Source: Chloroflexota bacterium (GTDB lineage Bacteria; Chloroflexota; Anaerolineae; Anaerolineales; Anaerolineaceae). From it: DNA of 40,474 nt. The stretch's first letter is position 1. The number at the start of each line of letters is the position of its first letter. The notes under the pieces are model-generated. The model was given only the letters and a program-made list of their open reading frames with translations, was not told the origin of the DNA and did not search any database. Shown one piece after another: positions 16,035 through 24,824 of the stretch. The position numbers were made by a program, and so were the translations under genes. The stretch covers positions 1 through 40,474 of the forward strand of contig JAAZNC010000054.1 in NCBI GenBank assembly GCA_012798455.1. Direction: 5' to 3'.

Positions 16035-16940
16035 TTACCCTATTAACCCAAAAACCAACATCACCCCAAAGATAGAAACCAGTGCTCCCAAGATGGCACG
16101 CCAACTTACTTTCTCACCACGTATTGCAGATATAGGAAGAATAAAAATAGGGCTAGTCGAAAGTAATGTTTGTGCTATACCTGCCGGTATACCTTTTACT
16201 GAAAGCTGCTGAAGCCAAAGACATAGGTAGGTGCTGATAAACGCTACCAGTACCAATAATCCAAAGGTTTTCTTCCAATCAGTCTCTCTTCGCCATATAC
16301 CAATTTTCTGATGACCGAATGTTACCCAAAGAAAGGTGAAAATGACCCCGGCCAGTAATCGCAGTGCAGCACTTTGAAGCGAACTAATCCCAGGATCATT
16401 CATGACAAAACGTGACAATACTAGCCCTACTGCTTGCCCTAGCGAAGCCAGAGTCCCCATCAAAATGCCGCGCGCCATCCGTTTGGGATCATGTGTGATT
16501 TCTTCTGCAGGAGTACGTTCTGTCACCACCCAGGTAACTCCTGCTACCGTGATGAAGATGCCCAACCAAGAAATAATCGATAGAACCTCGCCCAAGAAAA
16601 GCCATCCAATCAAAGCAGTCATGGGAGGAGCCAAGGCAAAGAGCAGCAAAGCACGACGTGAACCGATATCCTTTAATCCAGCGTAATAAGCAGTGTCACC
16701 CAGCCCGATCCCGATCACCCCGCTTGACAGTAAAAACAGCATTGCCATGGGAGTCAGTCCGGCAAAATTCTCACCCAATAAAAGAGAAGTGCCCATCAGA
16801 AAAACCAGAGCAACACTACCCTTATAAATATTCAATTCTCTTGGTGAAAGGCGGTGTGCGAGTTTCTCCAATAAAGAAGCCGAACATGCCCATAAAAAAG
16901 CAGCAGTCAAGGCATACAGTTCACTGATGAAAGAAACCAT
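16035..16940 (-). CDS. EamA-type DMT-superfamily transporter
   Basis: 301 aa with about ten hydrophobic helices arranged as two repeats of five (EamA domain), from SELYALTAAFLWACSASLLE to GALVSIFGVMLVFGL at the C-terminus. GIGLGDTAYYAGLKDIG and the second-half TYLCLWLQQLSVKGIPAG are typical EamA helix-end motifs. It is probably a metabolite exporter in the inner membrane, with cargo unknown. It is converging with the decayed methyltransferase and diverging from the phosphatase gene. The ribosome site AGGAG is 14 bases upstream, rather far. Confidence 0.9.
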   Translation of the reverse strand: MVSFISELYALTAAFLWACSASLLEKLAHRLSPRELNIYKGSVALVFLMGTSLLLGENFAGLTPMAMLFLLSSGVIGIGLGDTAYYAGLKDIGSRRALLLFALAPPMTALIGWLFLGEVLSIISWLGIFITVAGVTWVVTERTPAEEITHDPKRMARGILMGTLASLGQAVGLVLSRFVMNDPGISSLQSAALRLLAGVIFTFLWVTFGHQKIGIWRRETDWKKTFGLLVLVAFISTYLCLWLQQLSVKGIPAGIAQTLLSTSPIFILPISAIRGEKVSWRAILGALVSIFGVMLVFGLIG

Positions 16941-17080
16941 GGGCGAGCAATTTCTCCTGTGATTTAGTAATTAAACGAATCGAGTATATCACTCTCGTAC
17001 TAATTTTGTGCCATTTATTAAGATCGCGAATCGATTACAATTGATAAGCTTGAAATTTTCACAGGAGTAGATCACTCTTT

Positions 17081-17797
17081 ATGCTTTTATATTACGTTCG
17101 ACACGCCCAATCCAACAACAATGCCCTTTACAACGAAACCGGTTCTTATAGTGGGCGCAGCGCAGATGCACCTCTTTCAGCTACCGGCAAGAAACAGCTA
17201 CCTTATCTGGCTACTTTTATTCAAAAAGAATTGCAGGAAGTGCAAACGGAAGGGAATGGCAGCCAGCGTAATGTACCGGTCACTCTGTATTGCAGTCTGA
17301 TGGAACGCACAGTGGCAACCGCCTCTGCCATTGCGGAAACCTGCCAGCTTCCCTTATATGGCTACCGGGATATTCACGAAGTGGGCGGGGTCTATGTAAA
17401 AAATGATGAGACTGATGAGCGCATTGGCATGCCGGGACATGATAAGCAGTTCTTTACCGAGCATTATCCATTGCTGCACTATCCACAGGGAGTGGATGAA
17501 AATGGTTGGTGGAATCGTCCACATGAAACTCGCGAAGAAAGACCGGCGCGTGCTCGGCGAGTGTTGGAGGATATTCTCACTTGCCATAGCAATCCCGACG
17601 AGGTAGTTATTCTGGTCAGTCACGGAGAATTCTTCAATCACTTTATCAATGCTCTTCTGGATATGCCGCCCAATTCAGCGGTGTGGTTTGAGATGATGAA
17701 TGCAGCTGTCTCGCTGTTTGATTTCCAACCTGACCTGATCCAGATCCCCTATATCAATCGTCATCATTTCATCCCATCAGAATTGATCACTGGATAG
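17081..17797 (+). CDS. Histidine phosphatase (phosphoglycerate mutase-like) family protein
   Basis: 238 aa. The phosphohistidine motif is RHAQSNNNA (His8), the second catalytic histidine is His181 in VSHGEFFNH, and the family's conserved arginine is in SLMERTVATA. The long insert (residues 92-150, GYRDIHEVGGVYV to WWNRPHET) is often seen in less studied members of this superfamily. The substrate is unknown. AGGAG lies 13 bases upstream of the only usable ATG. A decayed copy of its 3' end is present 1.3 kb downstream, beyond the XRE gene. Confidence 0.88.
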   Translation: MLLYYVRHAQSNNNALYNETGSYSGRSADAPLSATGKKQLPYLATFIQKELQEVQTEGNGSQRNVPVTLYCSLMERTVATASAIAETCQLPLYGYRDIHEVGGVYVKNDETDERIGMPGHDKQFFTEHYPLLHYPQGVDENGWWNRPHETREERPARARRVLEDILTCHSNPDEVVILVSHGEFFNHFINALLDMPPNSAVWFEMMNAAVSLFDFQPDLIQIPYINRHHFIPSELITG

Positions 17798-18062
17798 CAC
17801 TATTTGCCCTATTACTAGCAATGATCTGCCAGTCCAGGATGAAGGAAAAGTTTCCTTCTTGATTCAACTTTGATCTCTGCCATGCCATAATGGGCAAGGG
17901 GCGTGAAGGTGCAATTACTGATCTATATATTTGAAAATTAGTTATTGATATCACCGCTCTACTGATGGTTTAGTTTATAACATTCAACCAAGAGTCGGTT
18001 GTTTATAGGATTAAAAAGAGTATTATGTGACCATAAGCCAAGGAAAGGAGGTCATAACAGAA

Positions 18063-18986
18063 ATGTCCAATGAGAATTTATCGAAAATGGCTCAATTTAT
18101 TTCTGACTTGAGAAAAGAAAAAAAGTTAACCCAAAAAGAACTGGCAGAGAAATTGGGAGTTACAGATAAAGCTGTGTCAAAATGGGAGCGTGGATTAAGT
18201 TGCCCCGACATAGCGTTATTATCAAAACTCTCTCAAATATTAGGTGTGACAACAAGTGAGTTGTTGAACGGTGAAATAGCGCCCCCATTTACCTCAAAGG
18301 TAGATACTATGGTCGGAGCAATGTTTCAATGTGCTGACATAACAACGAAAAACATAATCACTAAAAACGCACGACGGAAATATGTAGCCATAGTGTCTGC
18401 AGTCTTTATATTGTGTATTCTTATTTTAATTGCCTGTAATTCGGCTATTGATAGAGGCTTGGCATGGTCTATCTTACCTTTAAATATAACAGCGTTTATT
18501 TGGCTGGTTGTGATGGTAGGAGTGTTTGTTATAGGAAAAAACAAGCTGGCTTCTTTATTGCTCTGTGGATTTATTATTTTTATAACGACATTTTATTATT
18601 CTTCTTTGAATCAAACTCCGACAAGAGATATTAGCACCTTCAATGGATTTTCGAAAAGCTATCTTCCTCACTACACTGTCATTTTAGTCATGTTTATAGT
18701 ATCTATCGCACTGGCGGCGTTTTTTTTCTGGACTCAAAGCAAAAAGATTTTCGGTGATAAATTGTTTTTTCTTGTCGTAGTAAGTATAACCATTATTATA
18801 TTATCCCTACTTACTGTGCCGTCGATTATGGATTATGTGGACATCAACGGTCTTGGTGTAAATCCAAAATTTACAATTCTTACACTACTCACGCTCTTGA
18901 TAAATTACGTTTTGTTGGCTCTATTGGCAAAACGCTATAAAAGGCAGATTGCAGAGAAACAAAAGGCAGGCAATAATAGACCTTAA
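18063..18986 (+). CDS. XRE-family regulator with C-terminal membrane helices
   Basis: About 307 aa. The N-terminal HTH_3 domain is typical (KKLTQKELAEKLGVTDKAVSKWERG, with SCPDIALLSKLSQILG). It is followed by a linker and about six hydrophobic helices starting near residue 110 and ending before a basic tail. This layout, a DNA-binding domain on an integral membrane module, is common in Firmicutes. The gene is visibly richer in A+T than its neighbours, which suggests transfer (inference). The start is set by AAAGGAGGT ten bases before the ATG; an in-frame upstream ATG 36 bases earlier lacks a site. It sits between the phosphatase gene and a remnant of a phosphatase 3' end. The short inverted repeat CAACC/GGTTG (17985-18001) upstream might be its operator. 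Confidence 0.87.
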   Translation: MSNENLSKMAQFISDLRKEKKLTQKELAEKLGVTDKAVSKWERGLSCPDIALLSKLSQILGVTTSELLNGEIAPPFTSKVDTMVGAMFQCADITTKNIITKNARRKYVAIVSAVFILCILILIACNSAIDRGLAWSILPLNITAFIWLVVMVGVFVIGKNKLASLLLCGFIIFITTFYYSSLNQTPTRDISTFNGFSKSYLPHYTVILVMFIVSIALAAFFFWTQSKKIFGDKLFFLVVVSITIIILSLLTVPSIMDYVDINGLGVNPKFTILTLLTLLINYVLLALLAKRYKRQIAEKQKAGNNRP

Positions 18987-19008
18987 TGCAACTCACTTTG
19001 GCGCCGGA

Positions 19009-19111
19009 GTCAGTCAGGGGGAATTCTTCATTCAACTTTCAGTCTGATCTGATCCAGACCCTCTATATCAATCGTCATTATTTTATCCCACCAGAATTGA
19101 TCATCGGATAA
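19009..19111 (+). pseudogene. Remnant of a histidine phosphatase gene (3' end, internally deleted)
   Basis: The segment matches two separate parts of the intact phosphatase gene at 17081-17797. Positions 19009-19035 resemble the catalytic SHGEFFNH stretch, with His changed to Gln (SQGEFF). Positions 19037-19111 resemble the last 25 codons, reading FQSDLIQTLYINRHYF and ending PPELIIG then stop. The region between is deleted and the two parts are out of frame. Identity by eye is roughly four bases in five. It is non-functional. Confidence 0.8.
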
Positions 19112-19115
19112 TGCA

Positions 19116-19553
19116 TCACGGTAAGTTGCTAATGCGTAGCACCGTTTCTGCCATGAAGGTAGTTTGCCCGTTGTGCTGCAGGCTGCCAAAGATCGCCAGA
19201 TTGTCACCTTGTTTTAGATCATCCAATGAAATGGACTGCTGCTTCTCATCCAGATAAGCAGTTTGATCGTTCACCATCACCTGGAGCACTCCTTGAGCGG
19301 TGTTCACCGTCAACATATCCCCACCCTTATGCATTAGACGGCCCAACACATCCGGTTGCGGACGAGCATCATTCTGCTGCTGGAAAGCTCCCTGGTTGGG
19401 ACGTCTTTGGTTGGCATATTTTAGATTTTCCACGCTTTGATCCAACCAACCATTCTTGCCAACGTACACCCCCATAGAAAATGCCATCGCTACCAACATC
19501 AGGGTGATCAGTGTCAGACCGAGTATGATCTTCCAATCCTTTATTCTAGCCAT
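19116..19553 (-). CDS. Membrane-anchored small protein, unknown function
   Basis: 145 aa. One N-terminal membrane helix (about residues 8-30, IILGLTLITLMLVAMAFSMG) is followed by a Gln/Asn/Pro-rich linker (about 47-65). A small beta-rich domain comes next, with VNTAQGVLQVMVNDQTAYLD and LKQGDNLAIFGS, recalling DUF5666/OB-like modules. It is probably exposed outside the membrane. Its start overlaps the end of the DUF2723 gene by 13 bases, so the two are translated together. No function is claimed. Confidence 0.78.
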   Translation of the reverse strand: MARIKDWKIILGLTLITLMLVAMAFSMGVYVGKNGWLDQSVENLKYANQRRPNQGAFQQQNDARPQPDVLGRLMHKGGDMLTVNTAQGVLQVMVNDQTAYLDEKQQSISLDDLKQGDNLAIFGSLQHNGQTTFMAETVLRISNLP

Positions 19554-21574
19554 CCGTCCACCATTCCTATCTCATCCTGAACGGCAATGTTATTCAGGGT
19601 AATTTCTATCGATACATTATTCTGATTAAGCACAATTATTAATGGGTAATTTCCATCCAACAACGTGGAAGGTATTACCAGATTGACCTGCTCCACAATG
19701 ATCTCACTGGTTTGCAAACTTTGCGCGCGAATATATTTATTCAACAATCCACCCAGGATGGTATGTTCGTGGTGAAATTTCTCCCCTATCCAGTAGCTTT
19801 CTGTGAGATCAGATATGATATTCCCGTCAGCGATCTGCCAGTATAGAGTGAGGGAGAGTTCTCCGCCTGATTCAACCGTGTTCTCTGCCAGGTCATACCC
19901 CACCAGTTTTAGTCCATCCAATGCGATGTCTAAGCTGTAAGTTGGATCGCGTGAACTGCTCCAATCCGGGGGCTGGTTTTGTACTTTGTAAAGGATCCAC
20001 TGGTTACGCGCACTGGCAGACTGGTCGCTTTCTCCGTAAAGCAGCGGGATATACCAATCCTCTATAGCCAGGGCTGTGTTTGGCAATTTTCCGCCAGTCT
20101 GGATGGTGTTCGGTTGCACTACACTGTAAAGGGCGGCTGTTGTATTCATGTTCAATTGTTGGTTGGGGTTTGTCAGTGCTGGGACATCCACATCCGGGCG
20201 TATACCGTAGATGAGCTTCCAGTAAAAAACTGAGTAACCAAAAACACCACTTTGTGTCAGCAGGGTGCTATTAGTGGGCAGGTCATGCCAGACATTAGCA
20301 TAAAAATCATTGATAGCTGTATCCTGTGAATGATCGTTGATTAGTATATTGGTCGAGAGTTGCATATATACTGGGACGATTATCATGGCAGCCAACAACG
20401 AACTAAGGATTACGGTCTTGAAAGGAGAACGCTGTTTGGTGTCATTCTCTCGATGGGTGAGAGTGTCTATGAGATACAATATGCCACGTAGAGTGGCGAA
20501 TATTCCGAAGATCATGAAAATTGCCCATAACATGTGACTGGGAATGAAGAAGACTTCCAGGTCAAAGGCTTGATATTGGATGAAGAACCAGATATGTACG
20601 ATGTACATACCGGTGAATAAGTAGAAGGCACGGGGTTTCCAGAACAGCATTACCACCATCCCAATCATACCCAACATCACCCCCAGCCATCCGAATTGTT
20701 CAACCAATAGATACAGGTAGAGTACCAACCGTTCTGGCAGCATCTGCAAAGGGAATGCGAATTTTAAATTAGAGAAAGAATCCAGGGTGTAGTTGTAAAT
20801 ACCCTGCAGCGTGGTGGGTGATGATCGCTGCATTAATCGGTCATTCAATCCAGAAGCGTTCAATGGCAGCCACAGGAACTGCAAGATACCCAGTACAAAA
20901 CCGCTCAATGCGCTAAGCCACCACTTCCAATCTCTGATCACCTGCCATTGGCTGAGCAAAACGAAAACAACCGTACTTGGGGCAAATCCGAGATTGGAAA
21001 GATGCGTGCCCATCGAAAGTCCAAATAGCAGGGCGAACAGGAAAAAATGAATGTTCTTGTGGTTATGCTCCCATCGTAGGAGTGCCAGCAGGCAGAGCAC
21101 GATCATCAATAAATTGAGTGCGTAAACTTCGGTGATGACTGTTTGTGACCATAGATCGCGTGAAAAAGCCAGTACGAGGATGCCAAGGATCACTGCGCTA
21201 CGATATAGCACTGCACTGTAGGGTTTCTCTTTTTCAGATGACGGGAAAAGCTGTAATAATAGGGAATATAACAATGCCATTGCCAGTGCGCTGCTTACCG
21301 CGCTCAACAGGTTCATGCGGTAAGCCACATCTTGGATAGGGATTTGACTGAATAGATATCCGATCCAGGTATAAAGCGGATAGCCGGGGGAATGTGCCAG
21401 TCCCAGGATAGCAGGGATAGTTGCCAGCTCACTTCCATCCGGACTGAGCGAAGAAAGACTGGGGGTGAGGGTTTTCAGGTAGACAATTAGAACCCCCATA
21501 AAAATACCTGGCGGGATCAGGATATCCAATACAGGGATATTTATTTTTAAAACTCGCTCTGTGTTTATAGACAT
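19541..21574 (-). CDS. DUF2723-family multi-spanning membrane protein (putative glycosyltransferase)
   Basis: 677 aa. A first helix is followed by the DUF2723 signature region LTPSLSSLSPDGSELATIPAILG and LAHSPGYPLYTWIGYLF, comparable to the acidic-residue loop of GT-C type transferases. Ten or more hydrophobic helices follow to about residue 410. A soluble C-terminal domain of about 250 residues comes last. DUF2723 proteins are thought to move sugars from lipid carriers to envelope acceptors, based on fold similarity to GT-C enzymes; the substrate here is unknown. A promoter (TTTACA-17-TAAAAT) precedes it. No ribosome site is obvious before the ATG. Confidence 0.85.
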   Translation of the reverse strand: MSINTERVLKINIPVLDILIPPGIFMGVLIVYLKTLTPSLSSLSPDGSELATIPAILGLAHSPGYPLYTWIGYLFSQIPIQDVAYRMNLLSAVSSALAMALLYSLLLQLFPSSEKEKPYSAVLYRSAVILGILVLAFSRDLWSQTVITEVYALNLLMIVLCLLALLRWEHNHKNIHFFLFALLFGLSMGTHLSNLGFAPSTVVFVLLSQWQVIRDWKWWLSALSGFVLGILQFLWLPLNASGLNDRLMQRSSPTTLQGIYNYTLDSFSNLKFAFPLQMLPERLVLYLYLLVEQFGWLGVMLGMIGMVVMLFWKPRAFYLFTGMYIVHIWFFIQYQAFDLEVFFIPSHMLWAIFMIFGIFATLRGILYLIDTLTHRENDTKQRSPFKTVILSSLLAAMIIVPVYMQLSTNILINDHSQDTAINDFYANVWHDLPTNSTLLTQSGVFGYSVFYWKLIYGIRPDVDVPALTNPNQQLNMNTTAALYSVVQPNTIQTGGKLPNTALAIEDWYIPLLYGESDQSASARNQWILYKVQNQPPDWSSSRDPTYSLDIALDGLKLVGYDLAENTVESGGELSLTLYWQIADGNIISDLTESYWIGEKFHHEHTILGGLLNKYIRAQSLQTSEIIVEQVNLVIPSTLLDGNYPLIIVLNQNNVSIEITLNNIAVQDEIGMVDGWLE

Positions 21575-21605
21575 GCGTAAAGTTTAGCGTGCCTGTGTTT
21601 GCGCG

Positions 21606-21634
21606 ATTTTACCCCACTGTAATTTTATTGTAAA
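21606..21634 (-). promoter_or_regulatory. Probable promoter of the DUF2723 gene
   Basis: Minus strand TTTACA (21629-21634) and TAAAAT (21606-21611) with 17-base spacing, giving a leader of about 25 bases before the ATG at 21574. Confidence 0.5.
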
Positions 21635-21648
21635 AAGTTAACTCTGGT

Positions 21649-23208
21649 CTAGTCTGCCGGATAGCCAGTGATATCACGGATGTTCTCATATAACGGTTTT
21701 AGTAACCCGTACATTTTCAGGTAAACCTGTTGGTACAAATCATCATAGATCCGGTGATTTTGCATGTTAGGTTCATATATCTTACCGATCCGTGTCATGG
21801 ATGAAACAGCGCTGCTGAAGTCGCTATGTAGTTTGAGACCAACTGCCAGATCAATGGCAGCGCCCAAGCCGGACGCTTCGTAAACGTGGGGTTTGGCGGT
21901 GGGCAGCCCGAAGATGTCTGCGGTTAATTGGGTAGCAGCATCACTTTGACTGCCACCTCCGGCAATGCGGATCTCAGTAATGGGTGTCTTGGTACGCTTG
22001 GAAGTGCGTTCGGCACCTTCCCGCAGACCATATCCCAACCCTTCCAGAATTGCTCGATAGAGATGAGCGCGGGTATGTGCGTCGCCAAACCCAATGATAG
22101 CTCCTTTGGCTTCTGGTCCTGGGTTTTTTAACCCCGGTGACCAGTAAGGTTGCAGGGTAAGCCCCAGAGATCCAGGTGGAACGGATGCTACTAAATCATC
22201 GAACAATTCTTCTGTCTCAACACCGCGATTTTTTGCAACGCGTTGCTCATTTTGAGCAAATTCGTTCTTGAACCAGCTTACCATCCAGAAACCGCGGTAG
22301 ATCTGGATCTCCATGCTGTATGCACCGGGTACGGCGGATGGGTAGGGTGGGATGAGGGGAATGACCTCCGTATATTTATAATGGGTGGTATTGATGGTGG
22401 CAGTGGTGCCAAAACTTAAGCAACCGATATGGGGCTCTAAACAGCCGCTGCCAATTACCTCACAGGCTTTATCTGCAGCTGCGGCTATCACCGGTAACCC
22501 TTCTGGGATACCAGTTTCTTGGGATGCTTGATGGCTCACCTCTCCAAGTATTCCGGATGGCATCACCAGTTCCACCAGTTTGTCTTTTTCAATGGGTACA
22601 GCGTCCCATTTCCAATCGCTTTTTCCGGACCAGGTTTGTTTCTTATAATCAAAGGGAACATATCCCACCTGACTACCTACTGAATCGCGAAATTGCCCGG
22701 TGATCTTATAGGTCAGGTAACCGGAAAGAAATACATATTTATAAGTTTTATTCCAGATATCCGGTTGGTAAGTCTGAATCCAGTTCAATTCCGCTTCAGA
22801 TTGCAAATAGCGCACTGTTTCGGTCATACCAGCTATCTTGAAAAGGAGTCCCCACAATCCTCCCACCGGTTTTAGCCCGCTGGTGCGACGCTGGTCGAGC
22901 CAGATAATGGCAGGGCGCAACGGATTGCCCTGTTTATCCAGATTGATAACGGTGCTGCGTTGGGTGGTGATTGCCAGTCCGGCAATGGATTTTTTGTCAA
23001 TCTTATTTTCGGCCCATAATTTATGACAGGCTTCGCATAGGGATTTCCAAAAATAATCTGGATCCTGTTCAGCCCAACCATTTTCAGGAGATTTGTAAGG
23101 TTCGATCTCTACTTTCGATTTGGCAAGCAAATTTCCTTCCAGGTCGAAAACTAATGCTCGCACACTTTGTGTTCCATTGTCGATAGTCAATAATAGATCC
23201 GCTGCCAT
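21649..23208 (-). CDS. FGGY-family carbohydrate kinase (glycerol/pentulose kinase-like)
   Basis: 519 aa. The N-terminal phosphate loop is [22 protein letters not shown] family regions follow, including [20 protein letters not shown], the second-domain [13 protein letters not shown] and the C-terminal signature [22 protein letters not shown]. It phosphorylates a polyol or sugar with ATP. The neighbouring GlpD-type gene suggests glycerol or a related three-carbon substrate, but residues fixing substrate were not resolved. AGGAG is six bases before the ATG. It is the last gene of the FadR-like/AGPS-like/GlpD/kinase operon, 37 bases after glpD. Confidence 0.9.
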   Translation of the reverse strand: MAADLLLTIDNGTQSVRALVFDLEGNLLAKSKVEIEPYKSPENGWAEQDPDYFWKSLCEACHKLWAENKIDKKSIAGLAITTQRSTVINLDKQGNPLRPAIIWLDQRRTSGLKPVGGLWGLLFKIAGMTETVRYLQSEAELNWIQTYQPDIWNKTYKYVFLSGYLTYKITGQFRDSVGSQVGYVPFDYKKQTWSGKSDWKWDAVPIEKDKLVELVMPSGILGEVSHQASQETGIPEGLPVIAAAADKACEVIGSGCLEPHIGCLSFGTTATINTTHYKYTEVIPLIPPYPSAVPGAYSMEIQIYRGFWMVSWFKNEFAQNEQRVAKNRGVETEELFDDLVASVPPGSLGLTLQPYWSPGLKNPGPEAKGAIIGFGDAHTRAHLYRAILEGLGYGLREGAERTSKRTKTPITEIRIAGGGSQSDAATQLTADIFGLPTAKPHVYEASGLGAAIDLAVGLKLHSDFSSAVSSMTRIGKIYEPNMQNHRIYDDLYQQVYLKMYGLLKPLYENIRDITGYPAD

Positions 23209-23245
23209 ATCATTCTCCTCAAATATGATTTAATCCATTATAGAT

Positions 23246-24823
23246 TCAAACTTCCGGAATTGAGTAACATTCATGCCAAAGACGCAGGTAATTGGATTGT
23301 TCTTGTGCCCATTCAATCTCTGACCACCCCAACTCTTGTTGGACAATACTTTTAATTTGTGGCAGCAATGTCTTACCCCCTTCCGCACAAATTAATCCCA
23401 GACGGGTACGCCGTAGCATCAGATCTGATAAATGTTGAACCATCTCATGGCGTGCAGCCCAACGGATCTCTCCGAGTGTGAAAGGTGTGGAGAATAGGGG
23501 TTTGAGTTCATCTGAGGGGATTTCAGCCAAAAAATCTGCAAAGGAAAATCCTAAAATACCGCTCAAACGTTCTTGCATTACAACTCCCAATTCCTTTGAC
23601 ATTTCCGAGAAAATGCCATCATGGTTTGGTAATCTTCTGGAAGGATGTCTTGGAAGGTTGGGTCTGATATGCTTGAGCATATCAGAAGCCATGCGTTGGA
23701 AAGTGGTCAGTTTACCACCTGCGATAGAGAAAAGATTGTCATCCACAAATATTTTATGAGTACGCGAAGCCTTTGAAGGTGCTATCGCACCCATTGAAAT
23801 GATCGGGCGTAATCCAGCAAAGGAAGAAATAATTTCTTTTTCACCAACATCTACTTCTGGGAAGAGTTTGTTAACAGCCTCTAACAGGTAATCCATCTCT
23901 TTGGCGGTCATAAAAGGTTCAGGCTTCTCTCTTTCGAATATTTCGGGATGATCCAGATCGGTGGTACCAACCATGGTCATACCTTGCCATGGGATGACAA
24001 ATAATGCCCTGCCATCAACCGGGTGAAATATGGTGAAAGCTTGGTTTACGGGCACCTTTGCTGATGCAAACAAGATATGACTACCACGTAGTTTGCGGAT
24101 CACTTTTTCCTCGACCATTTGAGTGCGCAGTTCATCCGTCCAGGGACCGGTAGCATTGATGACAAGTCTGGCGGGAATTTCGACTTGCTGCTGGTTAACC
24201 AAATCGCGAACCTGCAAGGCGCTTACCAATCCTTTCTGATCCTTTAGTAAATTTTCCACTTTGCAATAATTGAGAGCAGTACTTCCTGCGTGGATACCTT
24301 CCTGAAGTACCCGCCATACCAGGCGAGCGTCATCTACTTCAGCATCAAAATAATAAAGCGCTGAACGCAAGCCATTCGTATCTAGTTCATGGAATTTTTG
24401 TTTGCGATCTCGATCCGAATATTTTCCATGTTTCCATTTTTTACCAAACAGGTCGTAGAGCGCGATCCCAAATTCAAAGAAGGATGGATTGTATTTGTAG
24501 CGTTCATAGACTGGTAAAATGAACTCCAGCGGTTTGACCAGGTATGGATATTGCCTCTGAAGATGCTCACGCTCCTGTACTGATTCACGCGTGACGTTAA
24601 ACTGTCCGTTTGCCAGATAGCGCAACCCTCCATGCACTAATTTTGAAGAACGGCTGGAAGTGCCAAAGGCGAAATCATTTTGCTCAAGCAGCAGCACTTG
24701 ATAACCCATTGCTGCCAAATCACGAAAAATACCCGCCCCGGTGATGCCTCCACCAATGATAATAACATCCCATTTTTCATTGACTGTATCAGGGAGGTTT
24801 CGATCAGTTTTTTTGATAGGCAT
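23246..24823 (-). CDS. glpD: FAD-dependent glycerol-3-phosphate dehydrogenase (GlpD type)
   Basis: 525 aa, normal GlpD length. The FAD-binding motif is IIIGGGITGAGIFRD at about residues 21-35. The GlpD signature is SSRSSKLVHGGLRYL, and later come LVINATGPWTD, FVIPWQGMTMVGTTD and IAGGKLTTFQRMA. The C-terminal domain is complete. It oxidises glycerol-3-phosphate to DHAP and feeds electrons to quinones at the membrane face. It starts one base after the stop of the AGPS-like gene, with GGAG seven bases before the ATG. Given its neighbours, it may supply or consume the DHAP pool used by the flavoenzyme. Confidence 0.93.
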   Translation of the reverse strand: MPIKKTDRNLPDTVNEKWDVIIIGGGITGAGIFRDLAAMGYQVLLLEQNDFAFGTSSRSSKLVHGGLRYLANGQFNVTRESVQEREHLQRQYPYLVKPLEFILPVYERYKYNPSFFEFGIALYDLFGKKWKHGKYSDRDRKQKFHELDTNGLRSALYYFDAEVDDARLVWRVLQEGIHAGSTALNYCKVENLLKDQKGLVSALQVRDLVNQQQVEIPARLVINATGPWTDELRTQMVEEKVIRKLRGSHILFASAKVPVNQAFTIFHPVDGRALFVIPWQGMTMVGTTDLDHPEIFEREKPEPFMTAKEMDYLLEAVNKLFPEVDVGEKEIISSFAGLRPIISMGAIAPSKASRTHKIFVDDNLFSIAGGKLTTFQRMASDMLKHIRPNLPRHPSRRLPNHDGIFSEMSKELGVVMQERLSGILGFSFADFLAEIPSDELKPLFSTPFTLGEIRWAARHEMVQHLSDLMLRRTRLGLICAEGGKTLLPQIKSIVQQELGWSEIEWAQEQSNYLRLWHECYSIPEV

Positions 24824-24824
24824 G

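Noticed and set aside
17841-17858. Inverted repeat GAAGGAAA/TTTCCTTC after the phosphatase gene
   Set aside because: The loop would be two bases and there is no T run, so a terminator is not supported.
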